Positions 1 through 8,860 are shown, counted from the first letter of the stretch. The stretch is DNA of 48,911 nt from CAZICM01 sp964537685 (GCA_964537685.1 CAZICM010000070.1:1-48911), one strand, 5' to 3'. The notes: generated by a model from the letters alone, not told the origin. A program made the numbers and translations.

Positions 1-545
1 GCTTTCAGCGCGAGGATTTAAATATTCCCGTCGAAAAAGGGGAAACCAAAACGATTGTTGTGGAGCTGAAGCCGTTTCCACCCAAAGAGCCGGAAGAAGC
101 AAAGCCTAAAGAAAAGCCCTTATTGCCCGAAAAGAAAAGCGAGCAACAAGCGCCAATCGCGCAAGCTCCCAAGCCTGCGGTGAAACCTCAGGGGCAGCGT
201 TCAAACACCCTAATTTATACCGGGATTGGCATTAGCGGCGCGGGATTGGTGGCAGGAAGTGCGCTTTTAATTGCCGCTCAGGATTGGAACATGGATGGGC
301 TTACAACAATTCAACAGCTTTGGGGAACAGACAAATATTCCTGTGTTACTGGTGGCAATTCGCCAAGCTGTTTAGCGCATCACTCCGCTGAAAATCGGCA
401 AATACAACTAACCAATGGGGCAATTCTATCGTTTTCAATCGCGGGCGCCGTCGGGCTTTCAACGCTCGCTTATGCCCTGATTCCTTGGAAAGGTTTTGAT
501 GTCGCTCTTGGTCCTTCTGGCGCAATGGTGAGAGGCATATGGTAG
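1..545 (+). CDS. C-terminal part of a proline/lysine-rich membrane protein (5' end outside window)
   Basis: The reading frame is open from the first bases of the window (frame of position 3) to the TAG at 543-545, so this is the 3' part of a longer gene; a GTG at 60 is only an internal candidate start. The visible part begins with a stretch reading VEKGETKTIVVEL, which resembles the last strand of a PEGA or Ig-like surface domain. A Pro/Lys/Glu-rich linker follows, then two hydrophobic helices separated by a loop containing two cysteines. The stop overlaps the ATG of the following pseudokinase gene (539-545), so the two are probably translationally coupled. PEGA-containing proteins next to kinases are common in myxobacteria, but the family cannot be fixed from this fragment. 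Confidence 0.7.
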   Translation, partial: FQREDLNIPVEKGETKTIVVELKPFPPKEPEEAKPKEKPLLPEKKSEQQAPIAQAPKPAVKPQGQRSNTLIYTGIGISGAGLVAGSALLIAAQDWNMDGLTTIQQLWGTDKYSCVTGGNSPSCLAHHSAENRQIQLTNGAILSFSIAGAVGLSTLAYALIPWKGFDVALGPSGAMVRGIW

Positions 546-2203
546 ACGAATCTATTTTTAAAATTGGTGATATGTGTGGTCAATCATATCGTATTGCGCG
601 GCTCTTAATGCGCAATGCGTGGATTGAAAAGTATTTGGTGAAGCATAAGGACACGGGAAACAAAGCGCTTCTGACCTGCTCGCGCTTTCGGCATGTGCCC
701 GGTGATCCTCCATCGCCGGAGTTATTTAAAGCCAATGCCGAACGCATTCGATCGGCGCCTCTTGTCGAAATGCCCAAGGTGTATGATTTTGGCATTCAAG
801 ATGGTGTGTATTGGATTGCGGTTCAATACATTGATGCGCCAAATGTGGTGATGCTCAATCATCAGCGCAAAGATGGATCGCCCGAGTGGCGCGTGCTCGA
901 TGCGGCGTCTATAGCCGGCGTTTTATCGTATACCCTCGATGATTTAGAAAAATGCGGCTTGATGCACGGGCATTTAACGCCGGAGCATCTGGTCATCGAC
1001 GGAATGCCCCTCGATATGAATGTGTTTTTGCTGGATGCTGGCTTTGCGGATTTATTTCAATTCAATGGAGTAGCAGCGAGACATTATTTAAGGTATTGCG
1101 CGCCGGAAATCTTAAATGGAAAAGTCGCGGACAGACGCGCTGATATTTATTCGCTGGGAATGATTCTTTATCATTTAATCGCGCAGCATCCGCCTTTTTG
1201 GGATAAAATAAAATTGGATTCGGATGGCGATCTCATTCCGATGGTATTGGAGGAAACGCCAAGGGATTTAAGAGAATTTGCCTATTGCCCGGATGCCTTG
1301 TGGGATTTAATTCTGCGCGCGATTGAAAAAGATCCCGATAAGCGCTTTCAATCCGCGGATGAATTGTATGAACACGTTCAGCTTGCATTGAATAAAATTG
1401 AAAAAGAGCGAAAGGTGATCGCCCACGCGGAGAAAGTTCGAGCGGAAGCGAAGGCGAACAATACAGCGGATGTGCCGCTCGTGGTGCGCAAGGAAAAGAA
1501 CGAATCCGATGATCCAAAGACCGGGCCGCGCGGGCCGACCTCGGATTTAAACAAGCGGGCCGCGTGGCTTCATGCGCTTCAAAACACGGAATTTCCAACG
1601 ATTGGGAAGCAGGAATCAGCGAGCGGTGCATCGGATGAGAAGCGAGACGCGCGCGAGGAAACAGCAAATGCGCCTGTTCAGGTGATCGCGGAAGTATCGG
1701 CGAAAGCAAAGCCCATCGAATCGGCGCAGGGGCCGAGCACGCATCGGAGCGGCGAAGGCGTGAAGCAAGGCGCGGAGAATACGGAGCAGACAGCGCAACC
1801 AATTGTTCCAGCCTTGCCCGAGCAGAAGCCTTCGGCGGGGCGTCCTTGGCTTGGGAAAGCGTGGAGATGGATGGCGCTTGCAAGTGTGTTGGGCGGCGTG
1901 GTTCTCGGGGTCACGTATTTGTTCGCGCACAATCGCCATGAAAGCTTCCAAAGCTTGGATCTTGCGCGTCCTGTTGTGTCGATCGAGATCCACACCACCG
2001 AGCCGGAAAAAGCGCCAACGTGCGCATCACCAACGTGTGTGATGGTTCCGGCCGAACCGTTTGCAACGTGCGAGCCTTCAAAAGCCGCGCCGAAATCGAA
2101 CACCAAAAAGAGCGATTCTGCGAAGGATGCGCAGGAGAAAAAAGCGGCTCCCGATCAGCAATGCTCGGCGATGGGCGCGATCTTTTGCTTTGTGCCGCGT
2201 TGA
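539..2203 (+). CDS. Membrane-anchored Ser/Thr protein kinase homologue, probably a pseudokinase
   Basis: A 554-aa protein with a protein-kinase fold in residues ~10-290. The C-lobe is recognisable: an APE-like motif (CAPEIL), the RADIYSLGMILYHLI helix and a terminal KRFQSADEL stretch. The catalytic residues are degraded. The glycine-rich loop is absent, the VAIK position reads ALLT with no lysine, the HRDxKPxN loop reads HGHLTPEH (residues ~143-150, catalytic Asp replaced by His), and DFG is replaced by DAGF. After the kinase fold comes a long charged linker, one transmembrane helix (~441-463) and a cysteine-bearing tail of ~90 residues that would lie outside the cytoplasm. It overlaps the previous gene by 7 bp. 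The most likely role is a non-catalytic scaffold or sensor. Weak ATP binding through another residue cannot be excluded. Confidence 0.85.
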   Translation: MVDESIFKIGDMCGQSYRIARLLMRNAWIEKYLVKHKDTGNKALLTCSRFRHVPGDPPSPELFKANAERIRSAPLVEMPKVYDFGIQDGVYWIAVQYIDAPNVVMLNHQRKDGSPEWRVLDAASIAGVLSYTLDDLEKCGLMHGHLTPEHLVIDGMPLDMNVFLLDAGFADLFQFNGVAARHYLRYCAPEILNGKVADRRADIYSLGMILYHLIAQHPPFWDKIKLDSDGDLIPMVLEETPRDLREFAYCPDALWDLILRAIEKDPDKRFQSADELYEHVQLALNKIEKERKVIAHAEKVRAEAKANNTADVPLVVRKEKNESDDPKTGPRGPTSDLNKRAAWLHALQNTEFPTIGKQESASGASDEKRDAREETANAPVQVIAEVSAKAKPIESAQGPSTHRSGEGVKQGAENTEQTAQPIVPALPEQKPSAGRPWLGKAWRWMALASVLGGVVLGVTYLFAHNRHESFQSLDLARPVVSIEIHTTEPEKAPTCASPTCVMVPAEPFATCEPSKAAPKSNTKKSDSAKDAQEKKAAPDQQCSAMGAIFCFVPR

Positions 2204-2347
2204 CAACTGAAGGCCGCGAACCCCTCGCACAATTCGCTTGTGAGCCTTTCCTATTATCGCTTATTGTATTCCTATGCGATTCTTAAGGCGCGTTTCCAGC
2301 TTGTTTTTCAATACGTTGATCGATTCTATCCATTCAGGAGAGTTTTA

Positions 2348-2740
2348 ATGAAAATCCGATGGTTGGTGGGAGCGGCGCTATTGATTTCCACGTCTGTGCT
2401 TCATGCTTCATGCAGTGATCCCGAGCCGATTTATTTGAACGGCGTGAACATCGCGTGTGATGACAACTGCGATTGTTACACCGATTCCACGCATCTATTG
2501 GGCACCATATGCGTTGACGGAATTTGCCAATGTCCGCCGGTGTTTGAGGCGATGTACAAATTCCCGTGCTGCGAAAAAGGGGCACCGCTTGAAGGCTGTT
2601 CGAGGATGTGCATGGCCCTGAACGAGTGCGAGCCGAGCGAGATCGATCCGCAGTATTTGCCGCCTGGAACCGTGTGGCCACCTGTCGATGGGAGCGGTGG
2701 CGCGGGCGGCTCTTCAAGCTCGAGCTCATCGGGCGGATAA
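2348..2740 (+). CDS. Cysteine-rich lipoprotein, first of three tandem paralogues
   Basis: The start is ATG 2348, preceded by AGGAG at 2336-2340; an in-frame upstream start at 2240 has no such support. The ~130-aa product has a short positively charged N-terminus, a hydrophobic core and a lipobox-like LHASC, so it is probably a lipoprotein. The mature part shows the pattern C-x3-CDCY...C-x2-GIC-x-CP-x8-FPCC-x-KG-x5-C-x3-C-x4-EC...LPPGTVWPP, with 11 cysteines shared with the next two genes. It ends in a Gly/Ala stretch and a poly-serine run, a typical low-complexity tether in myxobacterial surface proteins. Function unknown. The many paired cysteines suggest a disulfide-bonded extracytoplasmic domain. 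Confidence 0.8.
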   Translation: MKIRWLVGAALLISTSVLHASCSDPEPIYLNGVNIACDDNCDCYTDSTHLLGTICVDGICQCPPVFEAMYKFPCCEKGAPLEGCSRMCMALNECEPSEIDPQYLPPGTVWPPVDGSGGAGGSSSSSSSGG

Positions 2741-2752
2741 GGAGAATTTGCC

Positions 2753-3157
2753 TTGAAAAAGCGATGGATGGCTGTGGCGCTGGTGCTTGCGTTTTTGCTT
2801 GTGCTGCACGGTTCCTGTTTGGAAGTGGAGCCTGTTTATCTGAACAATGTGATCGTTTCGTGCGAGGAAGACTGCGATTGCTATAGCGGCGACTATTACC
2901 TTTTAGGCACGGAATGCATTGAGGGAATTTGCCAGTGTCCGCGCCAATTCGAGGACACATACAAGTTTCCATGCTGCAAAAAAGGGGCGCCCCCCGATGA
3001 TTGCGGGCGCCGCTGTCGAAGGGTGTACGAGTGCGATCCAGAAGTGGTGGATGTGCAGTATTTGCCGCCTGGAACGGTGTGGCCACCCATCGAGGAAGAT
3101 GCTGGGGCTGGAGGATCTGGAGGCGCTTCGGCGTCGAGTTCATCGTCGAGTGGATGA
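2753..3157 (+). CDS. Cysteine-rich lipoprotein, second tandem paralogue
   Basis: The predicted start is TTG 2753 with AAGGAG at 2739-2744, eight bases upstream; translation from it gives a good signal peptide (MKKRWMAVALVLAFLLV) and a lipobox-like LHGSC. The 134-aa product repeats the 11-cysteine pattern of its neighbours, with strongly conserved GICQCP, FPCC and LPPGTVWPP segments, and ends in a Gly/Ala/Ser-rich tail. It begins 12 bp after the stop of the first paralogue and is followed 12 bp later by the third, so the three form one transcription unit. Function is not recognised. The family probably arose by tandem duplication. Confidence 0.8.
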   Translation: MKKRWMAVALVLAFLLVLHGSCLEVEPVYLNNVIVSCEEDCDCYSGDYYLLGTECIEGICQCPRQFEDTYKFPCCKKGAPPDDCGRRCRRVYECDPEVVDVQYLPPGTVWPPIEEDAGAGGSGGASASSSSSSG

Positions 3158-3169
3158 GGAGATCGGTTT

Positions 3170-4294
3170 ATGAAAACGCGATGGTTTGCGGGTGTTGCGC
3201 TCTTGTTGCTCGTACCATTCATGCATGTCTCGTGCATGGAGGAAGAGCCGGTCATCCTCTCGCCCGTGAATATTCCGTGCGAGGAAAACTGCGATTGCTA
3301 CACGGGCGACATGTATCTTCTCGGAACGCTTTGTTACGACGGGATTTGCCGTTGTCCGGTGGAGTTTGATTGGATGTACGCCTTCCCATGCTGCGAGAAG
3401 GGGAGGCCGATCGATGATTGCCGAAGGCAATGCCGCGCGATTGAAGAGTGCGCGCCCGATGAGATTGATGTGCATTTTTTGCCGCCTGGATATGTATGGC
3501 CGCCGAAGGAAGACGGAGCGGGTGGAGCCGGTGGATCGGGAAGCGCGTCGTCGAGTTCGTCGGGTTCAACGAGTTCATCGTCGTCGAGCGGCGATGTGGT
3601 GAAGCCTGAATGCGTGGATGCCGCGGAGTGCGCGATCCAGCCTGATTCGCGATGCGGGAAGGTTGAGTGCGTGAATGGAAAGTGCGAGGTGACGATCGCG
3701 ATTGGAGCGATTCAAGCGCAGGTGCGCGGCGATTGTCATCGCTTGGATTGTGATGTGAAAGGGCAAGTCGTGGACGTCGATGATCCGAGCGATGTCTACA
3801 ACGATGGGAAGCAGTGTAGTTTTGATATTTGCGAGCAGGGGAAGGTTGTGAACAAGGCTTTTCCTGATGGGTTTACATGCCCTGAAACGGGCTCGGGCGT
3901 GTGTTTCGCGGGCGAGTGTGTGGATTGCGTCAATGGAGTTACGAGCTGCGGAAATGGGCAGGTGTGCGACTACACGACGTGCGTGCCGATGCATTGCCAG
4001 GATTTTGTTTTTCAGCCCGCGCTCGGTGAGACGGATCTCGATTGCGGTGGTCCGTGCCGGCCTTGTCCGGCGCTTGGGGGTTGCGGTGTGGATGCGGATT
4101 GCGCGGATGGGGTGTGCATGAACGGGAGTTGCAAGCCGCCTTCATGCACAGATGGGGTTAAAAACGACGGGGAGACGGGGATCGATTGTGGAGGGCCTCC
4201 GAGCTGTCCGCGATGCGCTGTGGGCGCTGGGTGCGCGGTTGGGGGCGATTGTGAAAGCGGGGTGTGCTGGGCGGGCGTGTGCGAGGGACTCTGA
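3170..4294 (+). CDS. Cysteine-rich lipoprotein, third paralogue with extended cysteine-repeat tail
   Basis: A 374-aa product. Residues ~1-110 match the two preceding small lipoproteins (lipobox-like MHVSC, CDCY, GICRCP, FPCC, LPPGYVWPP). A Gly/Ser linker (~115-143) leads to an additional ~230-residue cysteine-rich region. This tail contains two repeats of the type G-E-T-x2-D-C-G-G-P followed by C-x2-D/G-x2-C-x2-GVC, a class of disulfide-rich repeat frequent in secreted proteins of Myxococcota. A GGAG sits ten bases upstream of the ATG. The fusion of the short family domain to a long repeat tail suggests that the short genes are minimal versions of this protein. Likely anchored at the outer membrane; ligand or enzymatic role unknown. 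Confidence 0.82.
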   Translation: MKTRWFAGVALLLLVPFMHVSCMEEEPVILSPVNIPCEENCDCYTGDMYLLGTLCYDGICRCPVEFDWMYAFPCCEKGRPIDDCRRQCRAIEECAPDEIDVHFLPPGYVWPPKEDGAGGAGGSGSASSSSSGSTSSSSSSGDVVKPECVDAAECAIQPDSRCGKVECVNGKCEVTIAIGAIQAQVRGDCHRLDCDVKGQVVDVDDPSDVYNDGKQCSFDICEQGKVVNKAFPDGFTCPETGSGVCFAGECVDCVNGVTSCGNGQVCDYTTCVPMHCQDFVFQPALGETDLDCGGPCRPCPALGGCGVDADCADGVCMNGSCKPPSCTDGVKNDGETGIDCGGPPSCPRCAVGAGCAVGGDCESGVCWAGVCEGL

Positions 4295-4344
4295 CCCAAA
4301 CGACCAAACTGATGGTGAATCTGGAGACACACTAGGAACTTCCA

Positions 4345-4377
4345 AGACAACGATCTAGGCTATTCATCTCGTTGTCT
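4345..4377. repeat. Inverted repeat, 9-bp perfect arms, 15-nt loop
   Basis: AGACAACGA at 4345-4353 is mirrored by TCGTTGTCT at 4369-4377. It lies between the stop of the lipoprotein operon (4294) and the CHAP gene (4442). No T-run follows, so it may be a weak terminator, an mRNA 3' stabilising hairpin or an operator. Confidence 0.5.
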
Positions 4378-4441
4378 CGAACCTGCAGGTGATCAGTTGC
4401 GACCATCCTGCAAATTCAGCACGATTCGAAGGAGTCTTCAT

Positions 4442-6130
4442 ATGCGTTTGTCAGCAAAGATGTTGGGGTGCCCGATTATGTTCATCGTGCTCATTCACGC
4501 GGCGTGTTCGGGAACTGGAAGCAGTGGCGGTGATCTTCCTCCATGCAGCACAGATGCCGATTGTTCAGAACCTGGTCAGATCTGCATGGATAACGCTTGT
4601 CAGCTGGACCCTGATTTTAGCGGAGGTCTAAGCGACGAAGAATTGGCTGAGCTTGACAACATCGATGGACTTGGGGCGGGAGACGAGCCGAGTACCATTG
4701 GATCGGTTATCGATACTTTTTGTGGAATAGATGCATATCAAAATGGACCAAACATTTCAGCCACACACGGATCAAGTCCGTATGGCTGGAAGCATCAATG
4801 CACCGAGTATGCATACAGATTTACATGTCAACACTATGCCATGTGCGAAAAAAAGGTGGGCAAGTATGGCAACGCGAAGGCGTGGTGGACCAACTTTAGC
4901 GATCCGGTGTTTAAGCAACTTGAGCGTCATCCTAATAACGGTACGGAACCGCCGCGACCAGGCGATATCCTTGTATTTGACGGGAAGCAGTACGGCCATG
5001 TGGCGATCATCAAATCTGTTGATGAGGGTTCTGTTCACGTTATTGAACAAAACGTATACAAAGGTTCACATTCATACCTAATGACTAACTCTGGGGGGAG
5101 TTACACCATAAAGAAAGCACTTGGATGGATGCGCGTGCCAAATAGCGCGCCGGCGTGCGGAAACGGCACGGCTGACAACCCCGCAGCAGCCTATATTTCG
5201 TCGCCTTCTGATGGCCAATCCGTTTCCGGTTCGTTTCTCGTAACAGGGAACGCAACTGATGGTGATGGCCTGCAAAAGGTGAGTGTTACCATTGGCACAA
5301 ATGTTGGCTTTGTGGCGTGTGATGGGAACTGTGGCGGAAACATGGCCTCGTTTAGCAACTCGATAGATCCAAGCCAATATGGCATCAATAGTGGATCCCA
5401 GGTGAGCATTGCTGTGTGGGCAAAGGATCTCCTCGGTAATGTTAAGGGGCCACTGGCAACAAAATCTATCTTCTGGAGCAGTAACTCAGTTCCAACTTGC
5501 GGCGACAACGTCTGTGGTTCGGGTGAGAGTTCATCCAATTGCTGTTTGGACTGTGGTTGCCCGAATGGACAGGCTTGTCAGGGTAACACCTGTACAACGG
5601 CCGAGTTCTGTGGCAACAACATATGTGGCCCGGGAGAAAATTCTGGCAACTGTTGTATGGATTGTGGATGCGCTGCTGGCCAACAGTGCCAAAATAATAC
5701 ATGCGTTGCCCAATGTCCCGCTGGTAATTATGGTCAATTTAGCATTAGCAATTATATTTACCCCAATTTTGGCCCTGTAGGATGCTCAGGGGACAATACC
5801 ACGAAGCTAAAGGCATCCGCCGCGATGATTTCGCCAACCATGCTTCGTATTTACGTGAGAAAGGATGATAACAGCAACTTCACAGCAGGAGCCACGTTAC
5901 ATCTGTTCGTTGGAGTGGGTCCAACGTGCCCGGATCCGCCTAATGTCATCAAGACTTCGATCGTGACTGTTGCCACGCAGGAACAAATGATTGATATCTC
6001 AGTAAATCCGTACGGAGCCGCATGGAACCTAGGTGAGACAAAAACGTTTTGGGTAGGACGCGATGAAGGAAATCATTTGGCTTGGCGGGCGAGCGGGACT
6101 ATATCAGTAACAAGAAATTGCATTCCGTAA
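4442..6130 (+). CDS. Lipoprotein with CHAP amidase domain and cysteine-rich repeats
   Basis: Start ATG 4442 with AAGGAG at 4429-4434. The 562-aa product has a signal sequence ending in a lipobox-like IHAAC and a small cysteine cluster. A CHAP (cysteine, histidine-dependent amidohydrolase/peptidase) domain follows at ~95-235, with likely catalytic Cys120 (QCTEY), His186 (GHVAII) and Glu202 (VIEQN). Next come an Ig-like segment (~250-345), two copies of a C-G-x2-x-CG-x-GE-x4-NCC-x-DCGC repeat (~350-420), and an unassigned C-terminal beta-rich domain. CHAP enzymes usually cut peptidoglycan amide or peptide bonds, so this is probably a surface-tethered wall hydrolase acting on its own or foreign cell walls. 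Codon use looks more AT-tolerant than the neighbours, weakly suggesting transfer. The start at 4397 is rejected because it lacks a binding site. Confidence 0.85.
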   Translation: MRLSAKMLGCPIMFIVLIHAACSGTGSSGGDLPPCSTDADCSEPGQICMDNACQLDPDFSGGLSDEELAELDNIDGLGAGDEPSTIGSVIDTFCGIDAYQNGPNISATHGSSPYGWKHQCTEYAYRFTCQHYAMCEKKVGKYGNAKAWWTNFSDPVFKQLERHPNNGTEPPRPGDILVFDGKQYGHVAIIKSVDEGSVHVIEQNVYKGSHSYLMTNSGGSYTIKKALGWMRVPNSAPACGNGTADNPAAAYISSPSDGQSVSGSFLVTGNATDGDGLQKVSVTIGTNVGFVACDGNCGGNMASFSNSIDPSQYGINSGSQVSIAVWAKDLLGNVKGPLATKSIFWSSNSVPTCGDNVCGSGESSSNCCLDCGCPNGQACQGNTCTTAEFCGNNICGPGENSGNCCMDCGCAAGQQCQNNTCVAQCPAGNYGQFSISNYIYPNFGPVGCSGDNTTKLKASAAMISPTMLRIYVRKDDNSNFTAGATLHLFVGVGPTCPDPPNVIKTSIVTVATQEQMIDISVNPYGAAWNLGETKTFWVGRDEGNHLAWRASGTISVTRNCIP

Positions 6131-6360
6131 CCATATTGACAACCATTCCTATCACACGCCCCCATTAATGCCTCGCGGCCGCTGAACATCCATCCCTTTC
6201 CACCGCGTGCCTAGTTTCCTCTTGTTACCCAAGCGAGAAGCACCTAAACGATCGCCAAGTGCCGTAGAGTGCCATGGCCGCGATCTCCAAACATCGGCAA
6301 ATCCCCGCGAAACGCGCGCCATGCGCTTGTTTTTGGATCTACCCTCTGTCTGTCACCCTC

Positions 6361-7965
6361 TTAGCGCCTGCTTCCAGCGATATCTTCTCCCAAGCCAAAA
6401 AAATCGCGGATCGTGCCTAAAATACGATTCTGTTCTAAATCCATCCGCGTCTTTCTCGATTCCACATCCGCGTCGTCGATGGCTTCTTCTATTTCCAGGC
6501 GCCTCTCCGCCAACAATGCCGAAATATCCGATGCAATTTGAGGCCGTTCCGATAGAATTTTCCTAAATACTTCTTTGTCGAGGCGATAGCAATCCACATC
6601 GGAAACGGCAACCACGGTGGCGCTCCTGGGCTCCCCTGTCATCAAGCCCATTTCACCAAAAAATGTCGGCGCCATCAACGTCGTCACCGTGCGGGAATCC
6701 GCTCCATCGATGCTCACCCTCACCTCGACCGCGCCCTCGGCCAAAATATATAAAAAGTGAGCGACCGCTCCCTGCTTGGTAATGGTTTCCCCGGGCGCAA
6801 ATGGCGCATACCGCAGCGCCGCAGCCACATTCATCAATTCTTCGTCCGTAAGCGGCTGCAAAAAACCGACGTTCTTCAGCGCATGCATTCGCTTGTCGAT
6901 TTCACGCTTCTCCTTGCGCTCTCGCTTTTCGCTGCTGTCATTTTCAACAAAAAGCTGCGCCGCCGGCACCGCCAAGGGAATATTTGCCCTTTTTAGCGCC
7001 GCAAAAAGCCGGGTGCGCATCTTGGAGCTTACCGGATCGTCCCGCGCTATATCTGTCAGCCAAAATCGAAGAGAATAGTAGGCAAAACTATCGCGCCCCG
7101 TATTGGCGAAATCGAGGCATACACAATTGGGCGCGGGCTCCTTCGCCACGCCTTCGGGCAATGAACCCGAAAATGCAGCGTCCACCGCCGCAATCACATC
7201 CACCGGGTTGTAGCGGAAGTCGACATTGAAAAAAATATTGAAGCGGCGCTGGGTAGGCTGGCCTTCGCGTTTTCCTAAAATCAAGATATTGGCCGCCAAT
7301 AATGTCGCATTGGGAACGATCAGCGTATCCCATTCCCGCGTTTCCAATACGGTATGGCGCCACCGGATTTCCCGCACCCTCCCCTGCCGCCCATTGGGCT
7401 CCAATTGAATCCAATCGCCGACCCGTATCGATTTATCAAGCTGAAGCGCTATGCCGCCTAAAATATTGCCCAGCGTCGCCTGAAGCGATAGCGCCAAAAT
7501 AGCCGTGACCACCGCCGATGTCGCCAATACACTCGAAAAATCGAGGCCCCAGCGGCGCGCTCCCGCAAATATCGCCACGACATAGGCCACGCCCGTTACA
7601 ATATCGATCACAATGGTTGTTATTTCGATCGTAAGGGCGGGCAGTGTTAAATCGAAAATGGCAATGGTGCCCAGATTGATAACAATAAACGTGGCGAGCA
7701 AATCGCTGATGGTGCGCACCGTCCCCGCGGCGCCGTCCACGCTGTAGCGGCTCAGCACGGCACCCACACCCAGCGTCGTGATGTACAGCAAAAGGAGAAT
7801 CACCGTGCGCCGCACATGAACACGCTTTTTCGGAGCAAAACGGCGCACCAAAAAGGCCAATAAGGCCGTGCCGGCAATCAGCGCGAGCACGCCGATTTCA
7901 GAAAACGAAAAACGATCGAGCAGGGTTTGAGGAGCGGAAGGCGGGGGCAGGTCGGCCACGGGCAA
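6361..7965 (-). CDS. MscS-type mechanosensitive channel fused to a cyclic-nucleotide-binding domain
   Basis: A 534-aa protein. About four hydrophobic helices occupy residues ~20-185. The MscS pore helix and beta domain follow: SLQATLGNILGGIALQLDKSIRVGDWI, then the VREIRWRHT and LIVPNATLL segments (~180-250). A charged cytoplasmic region leads to a C-terminal cNMP/CAP-effector domain (~375-500) with the phosphate-binding cassette FGEMGLMTGEPRSATV, including the Glu and Arg that contact cyclic nucleotide. MscS channels release solutes under membrane tension; the added domain implies gating modulated by cAMP or cGMP. Its 3' end faces the CHAP gene across a 230-bp stretch (6131-6360) in which I see no gene or convincing terminator. 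Confidence 0.93.
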   Translation of the reverse strand: MPVADLPPPSAPQTLLDRFSFSEIGVLALIAGTALLAFLVRRFAPKKRVHVRRTVILLLLYITTLGVGAVLSRYSVDGAAGTVRTISDLLATFIVINLGTIAIFDLTLPALTIEITTIVIDIVTGVAYVVAIFAGARRWGLDFSSVLATSAVVTAILALSLQATLGNILGGIALQLDKSIRVGDWIQLEPNGRQGRVREIRWRHTVLETREWDTLIVPNATLLAANILILGKREGQPTQRRFNIFFNVDFRYNPVDVIAAVDAAFSGSLPEGVAKEPAPNCVCLDFANTGRDSFAYYSLRFWLTDIARDDPVSSKMRTRLFAALKRANIPLAVPAAQLFVENDSSEKRERKEKREIDKRMHALKNVGFLQPLTDEELMNVAAALRYAPFAPGETITKQGAVAHFLYILAEGAVEVRVSIDGADSRTVTTLMAPTFFGEMGLMTGEPRSATVVAVSDVDCYRLDKEVFRKILSERPQIASDISALLAERRLEIEEAIDDADVESRKTRMDLEQNRILGTIRDFFGLGEDIAGSRR

Positions 7966-8021
7966 ACGCTATCACAAGCCTTTTGTAAGCGGATCGCGAT
8001 GCGTGCCTCAAGAACGGGGTT

Positions 8022-8648
8022 TTAGTTGGCTTTGTGGCCCGAAGGCACCCGCGACACCAAAAATCCCCGCGCGGACAGCTCGCCCGCCAGACGCGACGAA
8101 CCTGTATGGAGCCAGCGCTCGTAGAGCTTTACCAGCGAGCGCTGATCGCGGCTGGAAAGCTGTGTGAGCAAAAGGCTTTCGGCGATATCGGCGAGCACAT
8201 GGGTAAAACTGCCGAATTTCTGCGAGAGCTCGGAAAGCACATCGCCCTGAACCGAAGCCTGCGGCGATTGTTTGAGCACCATCGCGGCCGCGTTTCTGTA
8301 CGCGGAGGCGCCGATATCCGCGACATAACTCTTGTCGATGCCCCGGCCCTCGATATGGCTTCCAAAGAAGCCCGACACATACAGCACGGCATCGCCCAGC
8401 CCGCGCAGGCGCCGGAAACGCTCGGCCGGAGGAGCCTGCATGGCATCGCGAAACGCGAAGGTTAAAGGCTCGTTAAACGCGGCGTCGGTCTCTTGATTGG
8501 GGCGGGCAAAATCGCAGAGCAGGCTCACCAAGTACTGCGTGGCGGCCGAGGTGGCCTCGCAGCGCTTGGTTCGCATCGCGTCCGTGACCACCTCCTCAAA
8601 AAATTGGGACATCGTGGGCGTAATGGCGATGGATGAAGAGCTTTTCAT
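8022..8648 (-). CDS. Conserved hypothetical protein, predicted soluble and mostly helical
   Basis: The start chosen is the ATG at 8648, preceded by a GAGG motif six bases upstream on the coding strand; a TTG six bases earlier is in frame. The ~208-aa product has no signal peptide or membrane helix. It has a long helical region with recognisable segments (YLVSLLCDFARP, FRRLRGLGDAVLYVSGFF) that I associate with uncharacterised proteins of Myxococcota. It is transcribed away from the groESL promoter region. I cannot assign a function. Confidence 0.72.
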   Translation of the reverse strand: MKSSSSIAITPTMSQFFEEVVTDAMRTKRCEATSAATQYLVSLLCDFARPNQETDAAFNEPLTFAFRDAMQAPPAERFRRLRGLGDAVLYVSGFFGSHIEGRGIDKSYVADIGASAYRNAAAMVLKQSPQASVQGDVLSELSQKFGSFTHVLADIAESLLLTQLSSRDQRSLVKLYERWLHTGSSRLAGELSARGFLVSRVPSGHKAN

Positions 8649-8832
8649 GATCAACCTCGCTTGTTTTCAAGGGCCGCGGAGCCTCCCATCGGGAACACTG
8701 GATGGAACTCCCGGTCTCGCTTCAGACTAGCGGGATAAGGTGGCTAGGCAAATTATTTAACAATATTCAATAGTTATAGCCACACCCCGAGGTGGCTGCC
8801 AGCGCCTCGAAAAAAAGTTTTGGCCTGACCTC

Positions 8833-8860
8833 TTGACAGCCCGAAGGCACGAACTAGATT
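8833..8860 (+). promoter_or_regulatory. Predicted sigma-70-type promoter of groESL
   Basis: TTGACA at 8833-8838 is a perfect -35 box; TAGATT at 8855-8860 matches four of six -10 positions with a 16-bp spacer. The predicted transcription start near 8867 falls just before the CIRCE operator, the classic arrangement for HrcA repression. The 400-bp gap from 8649 to 9048 holds this promoter, the operator, an AT-rich segment (~8750-8782) and a long leader, but no gene that I can see. Confidence 0.75.

Noticed and set aside
2334..3143. 269-codon minus-strand frame opposite the small lipoproteins
   Set aside because: Shadow of the three tandem genes; each of those has a binding site, signal peptide and conserved family pattern.
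6131..6360. Possible small gene between the CHAP and MscS genes
   Set aside because: The only open frame there is short, has no binding site and runs into the opposite strand's certain gene.
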